Shown here: in pieces, positions 21,247-30,584 of the stretch
Position numbering within the stretch: the stretch's first letter is position 1
Layout: each line of letters opens with the position of its first letter
Source: Aurantiochytrium sp. KH105
Taxonomy: Eukaryota > Sar > Bigyra > Thraustochytrida > Thraustochytriidae
Length of the DNA stretch: 64,000 nucleotides
Assembly (NCBI GenBank): GCA_003116975.1
Contig: BGKB01000072.1
Coordinates: 97,225 to 161,224, forward strand
Reading direction: 5' to 3'
The notes under the pieces: generated by a model
What the model was told of the DNA's origin: nothing
Databases searched by the model: none
What the model saw: only the letters and a program-made list of their open reading frames with translations
Translations under genes and position numbers: made by a program

Positions 21247-22137
21247 ATGGCGCGCGAGGGCGCGACGAGGAAGAAGAAGTCGATGAAGAGACCCCGGACG
21301 GAAGGCGGCGGCGCCAAGGACGGGGCTGCTGGCGCTGCTGGTGGAGGCGCCGCGGTGCGCGAGGGACGCCGGCGCGGGGGAGGCGGGAAAAGGGCACGCC
21401 GCGAGGCGGGGCCGGAGGTGGTCCCGCAGAAGGACCACGACGCGGTGCTGGCGGCGCTGGAAAAGGTCGCGTGGACGGAGGTCGTCAACACGTCCCGCAA
21501 GAACGTCATCCCCGGCGACGCGCCCAAGTGCGCCAAGGGAAAGCCATACTGCATGTCCTTCATCCTCGGACCGAACATGAAGGACCCGGAGCGCCGTCCG
21601 AGCTACTGGACGGAGCAGAACCCTGAACTCTTTCGTCTGCTCTGCGAGCTCATGAAGAAGCGCGACCCGGACCACCAGTTCACCAATATCACCATCAACA
21701 AGAACCTTCGCTGCAAGCCGCACAGGGATCGAGGAAACCATGGCATGTCGTACATTATTGGCTTTGGCGACTACCAGGGCGGCGAGCTCATGGTCGGGCC
21801 CCGCTCCGCCAAGGCTCCGGGTAATGACCCCGTCGCAGAGGCGCAAGCTGGTCGCGGCTTCGTTAAGCACTCCATTCGAAGACGCTGGCTTTCTTTCTTC
21901 GGAGCACAAGAGACTCACTTTACCGCACCTTTTACGGGAGACCGCTACACATGCGTCTTTTATAATTTTCCAGACGTGCACGTGAACACAAAGCGTCTTA
22001 CAGCGAGTGCGAAAGCGTCAACCGCGGACACCTCTTCAGGCTCCAAGGCACCGCAAACCGCCATCGATCCTGCTTTTCGTAGTAAATTAGAGGCGTACAA
22101 GGCGAAGCTAAAGCGTGCACCACGCGCGCGAAAATAG
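21247..22137 (+). CDS. 2-oxoglutarate/Fe(II)-dependent dioxygenase, possibly TET/JBP-like
   Basis: The protein has 296 residues. A basic, Gly/Arg/Lys-rich leader (1-55) could serve nuclear localisation. The double-stranded beta-helix core shows the Fe(II) triad H159-x-D161 (CKPHRDRGNHG) and H224 (QETHFTAPF), with R233 (GDRYTCVFYN) positioned for 2-oxoglutarate. A DYQGGELMV strand lies between them. The combination of a TNITINKN strand, HRDRGNHG and GDYQGGEL resembles the TET/JBP nucleic-acid-modifying dioxygenases more than classical collagen prolyl hydroxylases, but this judgement is by eye. Activity on nucleic acid or protein cannot be decided here. The ATG at 21247 is chosen because the upstream open frame runs antisense into the CBS gene. 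Confidence 0.75.
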   Translation: MAREGATRKKKSMKRPRTEGGGAKDGAAGAAGGGAAVREGRRRGGGGKRARREAGPEVVPQKDHDAVLAALEKVAWTEVVNTSRKNVIPGDAPKCAKGKPYCMSFILGPNMKDPERRPSYWTEQNPELFRLLCELMKKRDPDHQFTNITINKNLRCKPHRDRGNHGMSYIIGFGDYQGGELMVGPRSAKAPGNDPVAEAQAGRGFVKHSIRRRWLSFFGAQETHFTAPFTGDRYTCVFYNFPDVHVNTKRLTASAKASTADTSSGSKAPQTAIDPAFRSKLEAYKAKLKRAPRARK

Positions 22138-22429
22138 GAGCTTTTTCCTGATGTAGACAGAGAGAAATTGAGTCGACATACTTATTTTTATTCCAAAACG
22201 TTCGTTTCGTGACAAAGCTGGGTAGATATGTTTCGATCAATTGCACTTGGCCAGACGCCTTCATTCTTTTTCGTCAAGAGACGGAGTTCGTTTGGACCTG
22301 ATTTGATCAGTGACCCACATGAGTTTCATGTGTGGAGAAACCTCCCTAGCGTCTTCTCATTCTCTTTCCTTGCTTTTTTTCCTATGTAGAATAATAAGTC
22401 GAACTTCAGAAACAAGAAGCCATTTAGCC

Positions 22430-24445
22430 ATGGCGGAGGGCGCGCGCGCTCGTGACACTGGCGTCCGACCCCAGGATGGCGTCGGTGCGCCTTGTCTGGT
22501 GCCTGTACCGGACGAGGAGCTCGCAGGCGTGGAGGAGTGGGACGAAGCGAAGCTGGCAGCCAAGGTCACTCTCCCATGGATCGAGCGACTCAGCGCCGCT
22601 CAAGTTGACGCAATCTTCAAGCGTGCGGACACGCTCGGTGTGGACCTCGGCCGTAAGGAGGAAATACGTCTCGCTGTCATACAGCAGGGCGACAACCGCA
22701 CGATTTACAAGTGGTTCGACAGCGACGTGGCGTACGTCGCTCCCCCTGTCGCCGCGCGGGAACGAACGAGCGAACTTCGAAGGAGCGCGAATGCCGCGAT
22801 GGTTTCCAGCAGAACCGAAGCCGAAGCCGTGCCGCCCCACCCCAGGTCTTTAGCGGTGAGATCGTCTCGAGCGACTAGATCCCCGGGCAGCGTCCCCTGG
22901 ATCTTCCAGCCCAGATTCATCGAACCCTGGACCTACTTTGGCGATGACACGCACAAGGCGCTCGATATCTTCAAGTCCACGCTGCTCTCTGAGAAGGTTG
23001 GGAATCCGAATCTTATGTCCCAGCATCTTGCCCCGTACTCTGCTGCGGAGTCCGCTACGGAGCGCGAGACGCCGGTGCAGTCCTGGGCATTGACGTACCA
23101 CCACAAGGTCCTCGCCCACGGCCTCCACCCCGTCATCGAAGATCTTTCGCGTGGTTCCGTGACTCTAGGGTGCATGTATCAGATGAAGCGAGAAGTGCGC
23201 CTTGGTTTTGGCCTTGGGGACCGTTTCATGGACGGTGAGACTTATTCCGTAGACGACGGCTCTCTTGTAGCATGCGTTGAGTGCAAGCGGACGGGGACTA
23301 TGCCCTGGATCTCGATCGTGAATGAGTACAACCGGTGCTTGCCCTCGGGCTCCCATAGGACTGTTATCCGACTCGATGAAAACGGCGATCACACCGAGCC
23401 CCGTCTGAATGTGATCAGCTGGCGGCTGACGGTCGCAGACCCTTTGGGACAGCTCGTCATGTACATGGTCATGTCTGGGTGCAAGTTCGGAATGCTGACC
23501 AACAGCTACAGGACCTTCTTTGTTCGCCTCGGCAATCGTCCACGCGCCGTCTACGTCACGGATGCCTTCTACCCAGAGCAAGACGACACTCACCGCAACC
23601 CAAACGGCATGGCTCTTGGCCACGCGACTCTGCTCTTCTATACGCACGCCCTCAGTGACCATGAGCGTGGCCAGCCGCGGAAGCCATTCTGGAACTGGTT
23701 CGATTGCCCAAACGTACAGGGTGCTGACGAAGACACGCGATTCGATGACACGCCTCAGCAGGACAGCGATGGGAGAAACGACGACCCAGATGATACGCCC
23801 GACATACAGGACATGTACACGCAAGACGTGCAGGCTCTTTTCGGGCAGAGACTCAATCTCGTTGCCGACGACGGCTCGCGCGTCATCGAGCTTGACCTGG
23901 GGGAGCGGTACTGGATAAAGCACGAAGGCACGGACGTGCTGTGCGGCGTCGGGCTTGGTATGGGCAACGTCGATGTTGAGGGTCACCGGTGCTTTTTAAA
24001 GACGGTGTCTCTTTATGCCAAGTCCGCGAACCGCGAACTACTGCACGAAGCGCAGGTTTACGGGGAGCTCAAGCACCTCCAGGGTGGTGTTCTGCCAAGA
24101 CTCGTTCTACATGGCCAGGACGTGTTCTTTGCACTCCGGGGCGTGCTTACGACACAGGAAGGTGTGGCCTTGAGCGCTGGTGGATCGAAAGTGGCAGAGC
24201 GCATCTCACTCTCCGGAGGCCTTGCCACCCTCACCAACAAGATTGAGGGAGCGCTGAGTGCGCTCCACGCGGCCGGGTATTTGCACGGAGACGTGGCGCT
24301 ACGTAACATCGTTATCAATAGTTCCGGGGATGTCAAGCTCATTGACCTAGGGCGCGCACGCAAGCTGTTGAGCCCGGGCGAGGCATCTGATGAGCTCAAG
24401 ATCGTGAGGGAGACATTGGTTCCGCAACTGAGAAGTATCGTTTGA
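22430..24445 (+). CDS. PD-(D/E)XK nuclease fused to a kinase-like domain (Crinkler-type architecture)
   Basis: The protein has 671 residues from the GCCATGG at 22430; the frame is open back to 22310. After a variable N-terminal region, residues about 265-370 form a PD-(D/E)XK nuclease: a conserved Asp in YSVDDGSLV, then VECKRTG with E284-x-K286, then Q340LVMYMVMSG of the QxxxY motif. An acidic linker (about 430-465) leads to a kinase-like C-terminal domain: FLKTVS (K524), HGDVALRNIV (D621, N626) and a DLG motif (D639) replacing DFG. This nuclease-plus-kinase pairing is known from Crinkler/CR-type effectors and related selfish-element-derived proteins. It lies next to a transposon-disrupted locus. 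No LxLFLAK-type header is visible, so secretion or effector status is unproven. Confidence 0.72.
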   Translation: MAEGARARDTGVRPQDGVGAPCLVPVPDEELAGVEEWDEAKLAAKVTLPWIERLSAAQVDAIFKRADTLGVDLGRKEEIRLAVIQQGDNRTIYKWFDSDVAYVAPPVAARERTSELRRSANAAMVSSRTEAEAVPPHPRSLAVRSSRATRSPGSVPWIFQPRFIEPWTYFGDDTHKALDIFKSTLLSEKVGNPNLMSQHLAPYSAAESATERETPVQSWALTYHHKVLAHGLHPVIEDLSRGSVTLGCMYQMKREVRLGFGLGDRFMDGETYSVDDGSLVACVECKRTGTMPWISIVNEYNRCLPSGSHRTVIRLDENGDHTEPRLNVISWRLTVADPLGQLVMYMVMSGCKFGMLTNSYRTFFVRLGNRPRAVYVTDAFYPEQDDTHRNPNGMALGHATLLFYTHALSDHERGQPRKPFWNWFDCPNVQGADEDTRFDDTPQQDSDGRNDDPDDTPDIQDMYTQDVQALFGQRLNLVADDGSRVIELDLGERYWIKHEGTDVLCGVGLGMGNVDVEGHRCFLKTVSLYAKSANRELLHEAQVYGELKHLQGGVLPRLVLHGQDVFFALRGVLTTQEGVALSAGGSKVAERISLSGGLATLTNKIEGALSALHAAGYLHGDVALRNIVINSSGDVKLIDLGRARKLLSPGEASDELKIVRETLVPQLRSIV

Positions 24446-24987
24446 TCAATTGAGTTTGCCATAATCAATGCGAGGCAAGGTACTCCCGACCTTGCACCGC
24501 ACTGTTGCCGTCGATCGTGACACTTTACGAGGCCAACCACCAGAAGGAGTAGTGTCTGTAAGACAGATCACGGGCCGAATCGACAAGACATGATAATAAT
24601 AATTTGTTGTTGCTGAGTCCTATCAAGGTGGAGCGGTCGGCGTTCGTGCCCTTGTCTCTACTTTGCGTCGGCAGTCGGTATACGACGAAGTTGCAACAGC
24701 CCCCCCCCCCTTGCCTACCTAATAGGATAGAGAAGACGCCACGGCCCTTATATAACACTCGTCGCGATGACTTCGTCCTGCCACCGAACCGACTTACTAC
24801 CTATGGCTGACGAAAAACCCTAACCACAAACACCTACACCCTCTTGGATCTTAATTTCTGATCCTTGATGCAAAACGCTTTCGCGGCCGGTCTCAGTAAA
24901 CGCTTCTTCTGGGGACGGGCAGAACACAATCACAGTCACAAGCTCCATACCATGAGTAGTGAAACACATCTTTTGCAATCTAGCACA
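24446..24987. other. Spacer between the nuclease-kinase gene and the astacin pseudogene
   Basis: This 542-bp spacer includes a ten-base C run near 24700 and a small AATAAT cluster near 24594. No coding region is supported. It would hold the promoter of the former astacin gene. Confidence 0.55.
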
Positions 24988-25615
24988 ATGAAGCTCGCGC
25001 TCTCGTTGATCCTTGTTTCAGCGGCATCTGCTGCCACCACCATTAGCACCAACACTACTGCTACTGCTATTGCTACTGCTATTACTTCTGCAAAGCCGAC
25101 ACCGACACCTTTGTTGAAGGGGATATTATCGCAGACTATGACCTCGTGGCGGCCTCCTACGGAAAGGAAGTCGCCGAAGCGTCAAAGGACATACTACTCC
25201 CCACTGCATCTGCACGCCAGGTGGTGGGTACAAACGGGCTGGAAAGAATGTAGAAATTTGTGAAGTGGATCGGCGGTATCGTCCCATTCCAGATCAATGC
25301 GAACGAATTCTCCGAAGGAGACCAGGACAGAATCAGTACCCTCTTTGCCAGCCTGAATGACACCTTCAAGGGTGTGATTGTGTTTCGTCCACGACAAGTT
25401 GAAGGCGACAAGGCTTTCATCCACGTTTCACGGTACCAAGGCGGCTGCTTCTCTGGTCTCGGACACGATGGCGGGGAATGCATTGTGCACCTTGGTCAAG
25501 GGTGCGCTGGTCGCCAAAGTTTCGAGCACGAGGACATGCATGCACTAGGCGTGTGGCACGAACAGAGTCGCCCTGATCGAGATGACCACGTTGTTATCCT
25601 GTGAGATAATATTTT

Positions 25616-27336
25616 TTAAGACCGTCTCCACGTAAGACCAGGAGACGATTTCCCATATTGGTGTACGGAGATTTGGCACTCGCGATATTCCGCACTTCAG
25701 CCAATCGCCTCGCCGACGCGCAGGCTCGCTCCGCCGCCCTCTGGCTGCTCAGAACACCCGGCGGCACGGCCGTGCAAGCCTTCGTTGTAAAGTTGTGTTA
25801 CCCCCCTTTTTTCACCTCATGCGTCTAATCATCGACGATGGACCAGCGCAGAACTGCGCGAAAGGGCGACTTTGCGCGGGCTTTGCGACCGTGTTCGTGG
25901 CGGAGACTGCCGCGCAGCTGGGCTAGATGGCAGGCACAGACAAGGAAACGCGTGGAGAAGACAGATTCGCTGTTAGATATCGTTGTTGGTCGGTTTTGCT
26001 TGCATTTTGCGATATTTGGTCTTCACGTTGGCAATCTTTGCCTTGATCTGGGTCTCTGTAGGGAAGCTAGCTGGCTTGGGCCCAACGTGTTGATCAAGAA
26101 AGGTCTTCATGATTTACTTGGGTGTCTTGCTTGGGTTCGTGACCGTAAGAAGTTGAATCTCGTTGGCAAATTTGGCTTCCATGCCTTTTCGCCCCCTTCC
26201 TGGTGACCCAGACTGCATAACTGCTGCAGCTGCTGCGTCCTTTGGTGCAAGCTCTGCTGCCCTTGCCATTCTTTCAGCTTGCGCTCGAGCCTTCTGTTGA
26301 GTGCTGAGCTGCCCGATGAGCAACTTGATGCGTTCCTCAGAAGGAAGACACAATCGTCCTGGGAACTCCTTCTCGAGATGCGCGCGCATCGCACCTGGCC
26401 CCATCTTGTGCGACGAGTTCTCGACGCCTAAGTCCAAAAGCTCTTCGACTCGCTCCCTGTAAGAGCCCATGTAGTCGCTACCGTAAGTCGAGCCGTGATG
26501 AGGCCGCCGCGCCCAACCTTGAGGTTTCGCTGGAAGAACATTGTGACCGCGAGCGCATACTCTGGCATATCGCTTCTCCCGTCTCGTAGGCTGATCGTCG
26601 CTTGCTCGTCATTGCTTGCTATTTGCGTTACGTTGTCTTCGCCGATCGTCTCGCACGCTTGCTCAATTGTATCCTCGTCATTGTGGGCTTCACACGCAAG
26701 TCATCCCAGCCGAGGTCGTGGCTTGCATAAGCAAGTCCCCACTCTGGTCCATCGACTCCACCATGCGACGAAAAACGAACTGCGTATGCAGCGACATCTT
26801 GCCGCTCGGAATCGACAAAGGATGCCGATCGTTGCTGCTGTGCTTGCTGCTGCGATCGATGTTGGTCTGACAAGCTGTCGGAGCATTCGTTTGTTGCACC
26901 GCCCGGCGAAGCATGACGCCCAGGCCGACGAGGACCACGAACTGTGCCACAACGAAACGCATTTAGCAAGTGTACTCCCCAAAGCGGTCCCTCGAACCAA
27001 ATGTCATCGCTTACCACACCAGGAGCTTGTTCAGGATGCTGGGAGTTTCAACAGTCATTGGTACCTTATTAGGCGCTTTTGCGTCTACCTTTGCCCTATT
27101 ATGACTTGGTACTCTCTGCCCATATTAGCGCCTATTACCACCACCCCACGCGGCCCGCAAACGCGATAACTTTTCGTCTACGAAATTTCGCGGCTCAAAA
27201 AGACCAGATTCGTGCTCTCCAGGCCGAGCCGAAGCCAGGCGTCCTCGCCGCGGTCTGCGAAACGCAAGTGCGGATTTTCGGGTCTGTCAAATCTCCGTAT
27301 ATTTTTGCTCCTGCTCTTATAAAAAGACGGTCTTAA
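25616..27336. mobile_element. 1.7-kb terminal-inverted-repeat element flanked by TTAA
   Basis: Perfect 8-bp inverted ends (GACCGTCT at 25620 and AGACGGTC ending at 27332) are flanked on both sides by TTAA (25616-25619 and 27333-27336). Imperfect inverted similarity continues inward for about 80 bp, including TACGGAGATTTG on the left and its complement CAAATCTCCGTA on the right. TTAA target duplication is the hallmark of piggyBac-type transposition, but the ends are not the usual CCY start, so the superfamily is left open. The insertion site is inside the astacin catalytic domain. Inside are broken minus-strand frames without an intact transposase, so the copy is probably non-autonomous. Confidence 0.78.
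26114..26470 (-). pseudogene. Decayed element-encoded protein within the TIR element
   Basis: A 118-residue frame starts at 26470 and is open upstream without an ATG to about 26600. It includes GHNVLPAKPQGWARRPHHGS, then YGSDYMGSYRERVEELLDLG and SSHKMGPGAMRAHLEKEFPG. Sequence of this style (GHxVLPAxPQGW, then KMxPxxM, then PGR) belongs to a repetitive, transposon-associated family I associate with protist genomes; the name and function are unknown to me. Further upstream on the same strand (about 26960-26640) there are two more frame-shifted pieces (for example SGKMSLHTQFVFRRM, and DEDTIEQACETIGEDN) that look like the N-terminal part of the same protein. The pieces lie in different frames, so the original gene is broken. 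Confidence 0.55.
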
Positions 27337-27983
27337 AATTAAAGAGGGGAAAGAGGGCAAGTTTCAAGAGCGCTCTTCCATCGACTCCCTTGGTTTCGAA
27401 TATGACATCTACAGTGCGATGCATTACCGTCCAAAGTCGTTCAGCAAGGACGGTGAGAGAACGATCGATATCATCGACCCACCGGGTGGGATTATGGGCA
27501 ATAACATTGGTCTAACAGAGAACGACATTGCACAAGTCCTGGCCTTTTACACGGACGCAACGCCGAAGCCCACCACTACACCTGAGCCAACGGCAAAAGC
27601 CACACCCTATCCTACAACCGGGCCCACAACGCTATCCACACCCCAAACTGTAGCACTAACGCCAGAGCCCACTACCCTTGGAACTGTGGCGCCGACGACA
27701 GCGCTAACAGCGGTGCCTACAGGCAGCAGCGAGGAGAAGGACCTTTGGCGCCTGTGCAGGAAGTTTGGCGATAGAGAAGCATGCGAAACTATCGAGGACG
27801 GGTACGGGCTTTGTGCGTGGAACTGCAGTCGCGATAAGTGTGTGGTTCGGAAATACGCAGAATGTTTGCACTCCGCTTCAGCTTCGCCACCGAACTTCGA
27901 TGAGTTTGATCGCAAGACAAAATGTGGGCGCTTGAAGACAGTCGGTCAAGCGAGTGAGTTCCTTGATTATACGATCAAACGAG

Positions 27984-29453
27984 CTAACCAGAGTCTGCGG
28001 GACGCGAAGGAGACTCGATGTCGCGCACAGCCTGCAAAATGTCGCGCGCAACGGCCTCGTCCTTTTCCAGTGGACCTTCCCCATGAAAGTACATGCTCGC
28101 AATGTTTTTGTAGGCATCCAAGGAGCCGAGACTAGCTGCGTGCTCATACGCCCGATACGCCTCAAGGTGATCGCGCGGGGTACCCAAGCCATTGTAATGC
28201 ATCGCGCCCGCATTAAGCGCTGCCTCGGCGTGACCTTCGACAGCGGCGCGCTCAAAGAATCGCAACGCGCGTTGATAGTCGACGCTCTCGTTGCCCATCA
28301 AGCTCCCCTCTTCTTGCATACACAATGATCCACAATAGAAGAGCGCCTCGGCGTCATTCTGTGCGACAGCCGCATCCAGGTACCCTTTGGCGGCCGAATA
28401 CAAGTCAGGATCATCGCTTAGCATTTGTGCTGCGTAAAGCTGTGCTTGTGTATGGCCCTGCCCTGCGGCGCGCGCGATAAAGTCCCAGCCGGATGCGATG
28501 TCGCCTCCCTCAAAAGCAGGATCAATTCGAGCGTCCCCTTCGATCAAGTACTTGCCGAGCCAGAATTCTGCACTTTTGTCCTTGCACGTTTCGGCGGCAA
28601 TGGTCATAAGTCGAAGCGTTTCAGAGCCATCAGGCTGCAAAAGCTCGGGGATACCGTCATAATAAAGATTGGCAAGATTGTACAGCGCGTCCGGATGTGG
28701 CGGATCCGCTTCGGCAGCCTCTTTGTAAAAAGCGAGAGCATCATGCGAGGTGATGTCCATTGCGCGCTCCATCGTGGTGCGATGCGACTCGTCTTGAAAC
28801 CATGCGTTGCCGAGAATGACCATGGCGTCGGTGTTGCCTGCCCCTGCAGCCGTAAAGAGCCATCCAAGGCCTTCTCGACGCTTTTCGGCGGGTGACAATT
28901 GGTCTTCCTTTTTCTTTTTCCGGTTGAGATTACGGATGCGGACAATTTCGAGCTTGGTCTCCTGTGCGTTGCGCGAGCCGCCCGTAGGGATTCCGCGATG
29001 ATCGAGCGTTGGGACCATTTCCTGCAAGACGTCGCTCTTTCCACCAGACTCTGTGGCCTCCTTCTTTTGCTGGGCCTCTTCGAGAGTGCTATCGGCAAGG
29101 AGCTTTTGGCCCAGTGCACGCTGCGCCTCGACGAGGCCTTTTTCTGCCGCCTCGCGCAGTTTTTTCTCAGCGGCGCGAGGTCTCGAGCTGCGAGCCATCA
29201 GGTCAGCGGCTTCCGCGAAGAGTTTCTCTGCGTCAGCGTCGCTGCTCCGAGCGCTGCTGCTGCTGCTACTCAGGCCGCGGCGCCACGAGGGCGTCGCGCT
29301 CGCGGCCGACAGCTTTGCCCGTGTCACTCCCAAGAAAGGTCCCGAGGCCGAAGCTTCTGCCGCGAGTAGTCGCTGCTGCGGTTCGCCCAAACGCGCCCCC
29401 CGCGTCGCCGCCACGCCTGCACAGTGCAGCGTCGCCCGCGCCGCCCTCAACAT
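27984..29453 (-). CDS. Sel1-like repeat protein, probably mitochondrial
   Basis: The protein has 489 residues in one exon. The N-terminus (MLRAARATLHCAGVAATRGA) is Arg/Ala-rich and lacks acidic residues, as in mitochondrial presequences. From about residue 85 there are roughly eight Sel1-like repeats (for example AAEKGLVEAQRALG, DALYNLANLYYDG, AALNAGAMHYNGLG and DAYKNIASMYFHGEG). Between repeats one and two lies a basic, Lys-rich stretch (NRKKKKEDQ). Sel1 repeats form alpha-solenoid scaffolds; several family members act in mitochondrial assembly or stress signalling, but no ortholog can be named. The stop at 27984 lies inside the antisense open frame of the astacin pseudogene, so the two loci converge and overlap by about 150 bp. 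Confidence 0.85.
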   Translation of the reverse strand: MLRAARATLHCAGVAATRGARLGEPQQRLLAAEASASGPFLGVTRAKLSAASATPSWRRGLSSSSSSARSSDADAEKLFAEAADLMARSSRPRAAEKKLREAAEKGLVEAQRALGQKLLADSTLEEAQQKKEATESGGKSDVLQEMVPTLDHRGIPTGGSRNAQETKLEIVRIRNLNRKKKKEDQLSPAEKRREGLGWLFTAAGAGNTDAMVILGNAWFQDESHRTTMERAMDITSHDALAFYKEAAEADPPHPDALYNLANLYYDGIPELLQPDGSETLRLMTIAAETCKDKSAEFWLGKYLIEGDARIDPAFEGGDIASGWDFIARAAGQGHTQAQLYAAQMLSDDPDLYSAAKGYLDAAVAQNDAEALFYCGSLCMQEEGSLMGNESVDYQRALRFFERAAVEGHAEAALNAGAMHYNGLGTPRDHLEAYRAYEHAASLGSLDAYKNIASMYFHGEGPLEKDEAVARDILQAVRDIESPSRPADSG

Positions 29454-29528
29454 CGTGGTTGTCTCGTTCTCGAACTACTTGTTGTTGGCGTGAGGCTATT
29501 TCATGCTATGGCCATCGTGGTCTTTTGC

Positions 29529-29567
<39 letters not shown>

Positions 29568-30584
29568 GCGAGCAGGACCTTACTAACGCCCTCGAGGAGT
29601 TTACCTTGCGCACTCCCCGCTTGGTCGCTTTTGCTCGCTTTGGGCTTTGTCTGCCCACGTCCGAGGCAGACTCAGTTGCGTCAAGGCTCGTGGTGCGAGC
29701 AACACACACACACATTAGGCAAGCCTTTGGGATTGGTCGACAACGTCCAAAGACAGCCAAAGGCCGCGAAAAAAGCCAACACCTTGTTCGACGCTCGACA
29801 AGTCCTCGAGTCGTGTCAAGGGGAAAAGAGTCGTAACCTAAATCTCTAGCGCTGGCTGACCGCCCTTTGGTGCCTTGCTTGGCTGCGAGAAGACGACAAC
29901 CGTGTCGAGCGTGCACCCATGCAGGGCTCTTTTACACTGCAGTCCTGATCTCGTTCAAGTCGGACGTGGCGACTCCTTGCCGCTTGGTGCGGTGCCGACC
30001 ACGCGAGGACAGGAGCTCGAGTTCCGTCCTTCCGCGCGCCTCGGCGCAAGCACACGAGATCATTCTAGCATGTCAACACTCACATCAACTTCAAGATGCA
30101 AGGCCTAGTAGGGCTAGCTAGCAAGCTAGGTGTAGGTGTGGGCGCCCCTCGAGCAGAATCTCGCGCAAGCTGGGCGGGCGGGCGAGACTTTTACGTCCTT
30201 CGGACCTCGCGCACCGCGCCGCGTGCCGTCCGGGTCGGGGAAAGACCCCGGGCTTGAGCAAGCGTCAAGGCGCTGGTGGCTGACCACGGGTTCAGGGCGC
30301 CCCGCTAGGTGCGTCTGCACGCATCGCCAGGGCCGACGGCGCACTTTGTGCACGTGCGGAGGCACGGCACGCGCAAAGCTTTTCCTAGAACCAGGTCTGC
30401 CCGACTTGGAGGGGGAAGCAAGCTAGCTCGCGAGCAAGCGGTGCAGACAAACCTGCAAGCACGCGACTGATATGAGTGAGCGGCCAAGCAAGCACGCAAG
30501 CAAAGAAACCAGCAAGGACGCGGTTGAGCGAAGCGAGCAGAGCGCGCGTAGGAACGCGAGCTACGGGAAGCAAGCGCAAGCGCG
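29454..30584. other. Divergent intergenic region between the Sel1 and b561 genes
   Basis: This holds a CAG microsatellite at about 29529-29567, just upstream of the Sel1 start, and a CA run near 29700-29714. The remaining sequence is GC-rich. No RNA gene or convincing coding frame is seen. Confidence 0.55.
29529..29567 (+). repeat. CAG trinucleotide repeat
   Basis: About thirteen CAG units lie in the probable 5' UTR or promoter of the minus-strand Sel1 gene. The repeat is noncoding: the poly-Gln and poly-Ala frames across it show no similarity to anything. Confidence 0.9.

Larger units (their letters stand above)
24988..28135 (+). pseudogene. Astacin (M12A) metalloprotease pseudogene, split by a TIR element
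   Basis: The ATG at 24988 begins a good signal peptide (MKLALSLILVSAASA). A frame change near 25090 then leads to a propeptide with the FVEGDII segment. An in-frame TAG follows at 25251. The catalytic domain continues with the zinc motif HEDMHALGVWHEQSRPDRD at about 25527-25583, an intact HExxHxxGxxH. A TGA at 25602 sits where the family usually has Trp, and just beyond it a 1.7-kb element interrupts the gene. On its far side (27337 onward) a different frame resumes with the Met-turn YDIYSAMHY and the rest of the astacin fold, a Pro/Thr-rich stalk and a small six-Cys module. Two stops, two frame changes and the insertion make this a decayed gene. Its 3' end overlaps the Sel1 gene antisense, so the original stop is uncertain. 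Confidence 0.82.
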
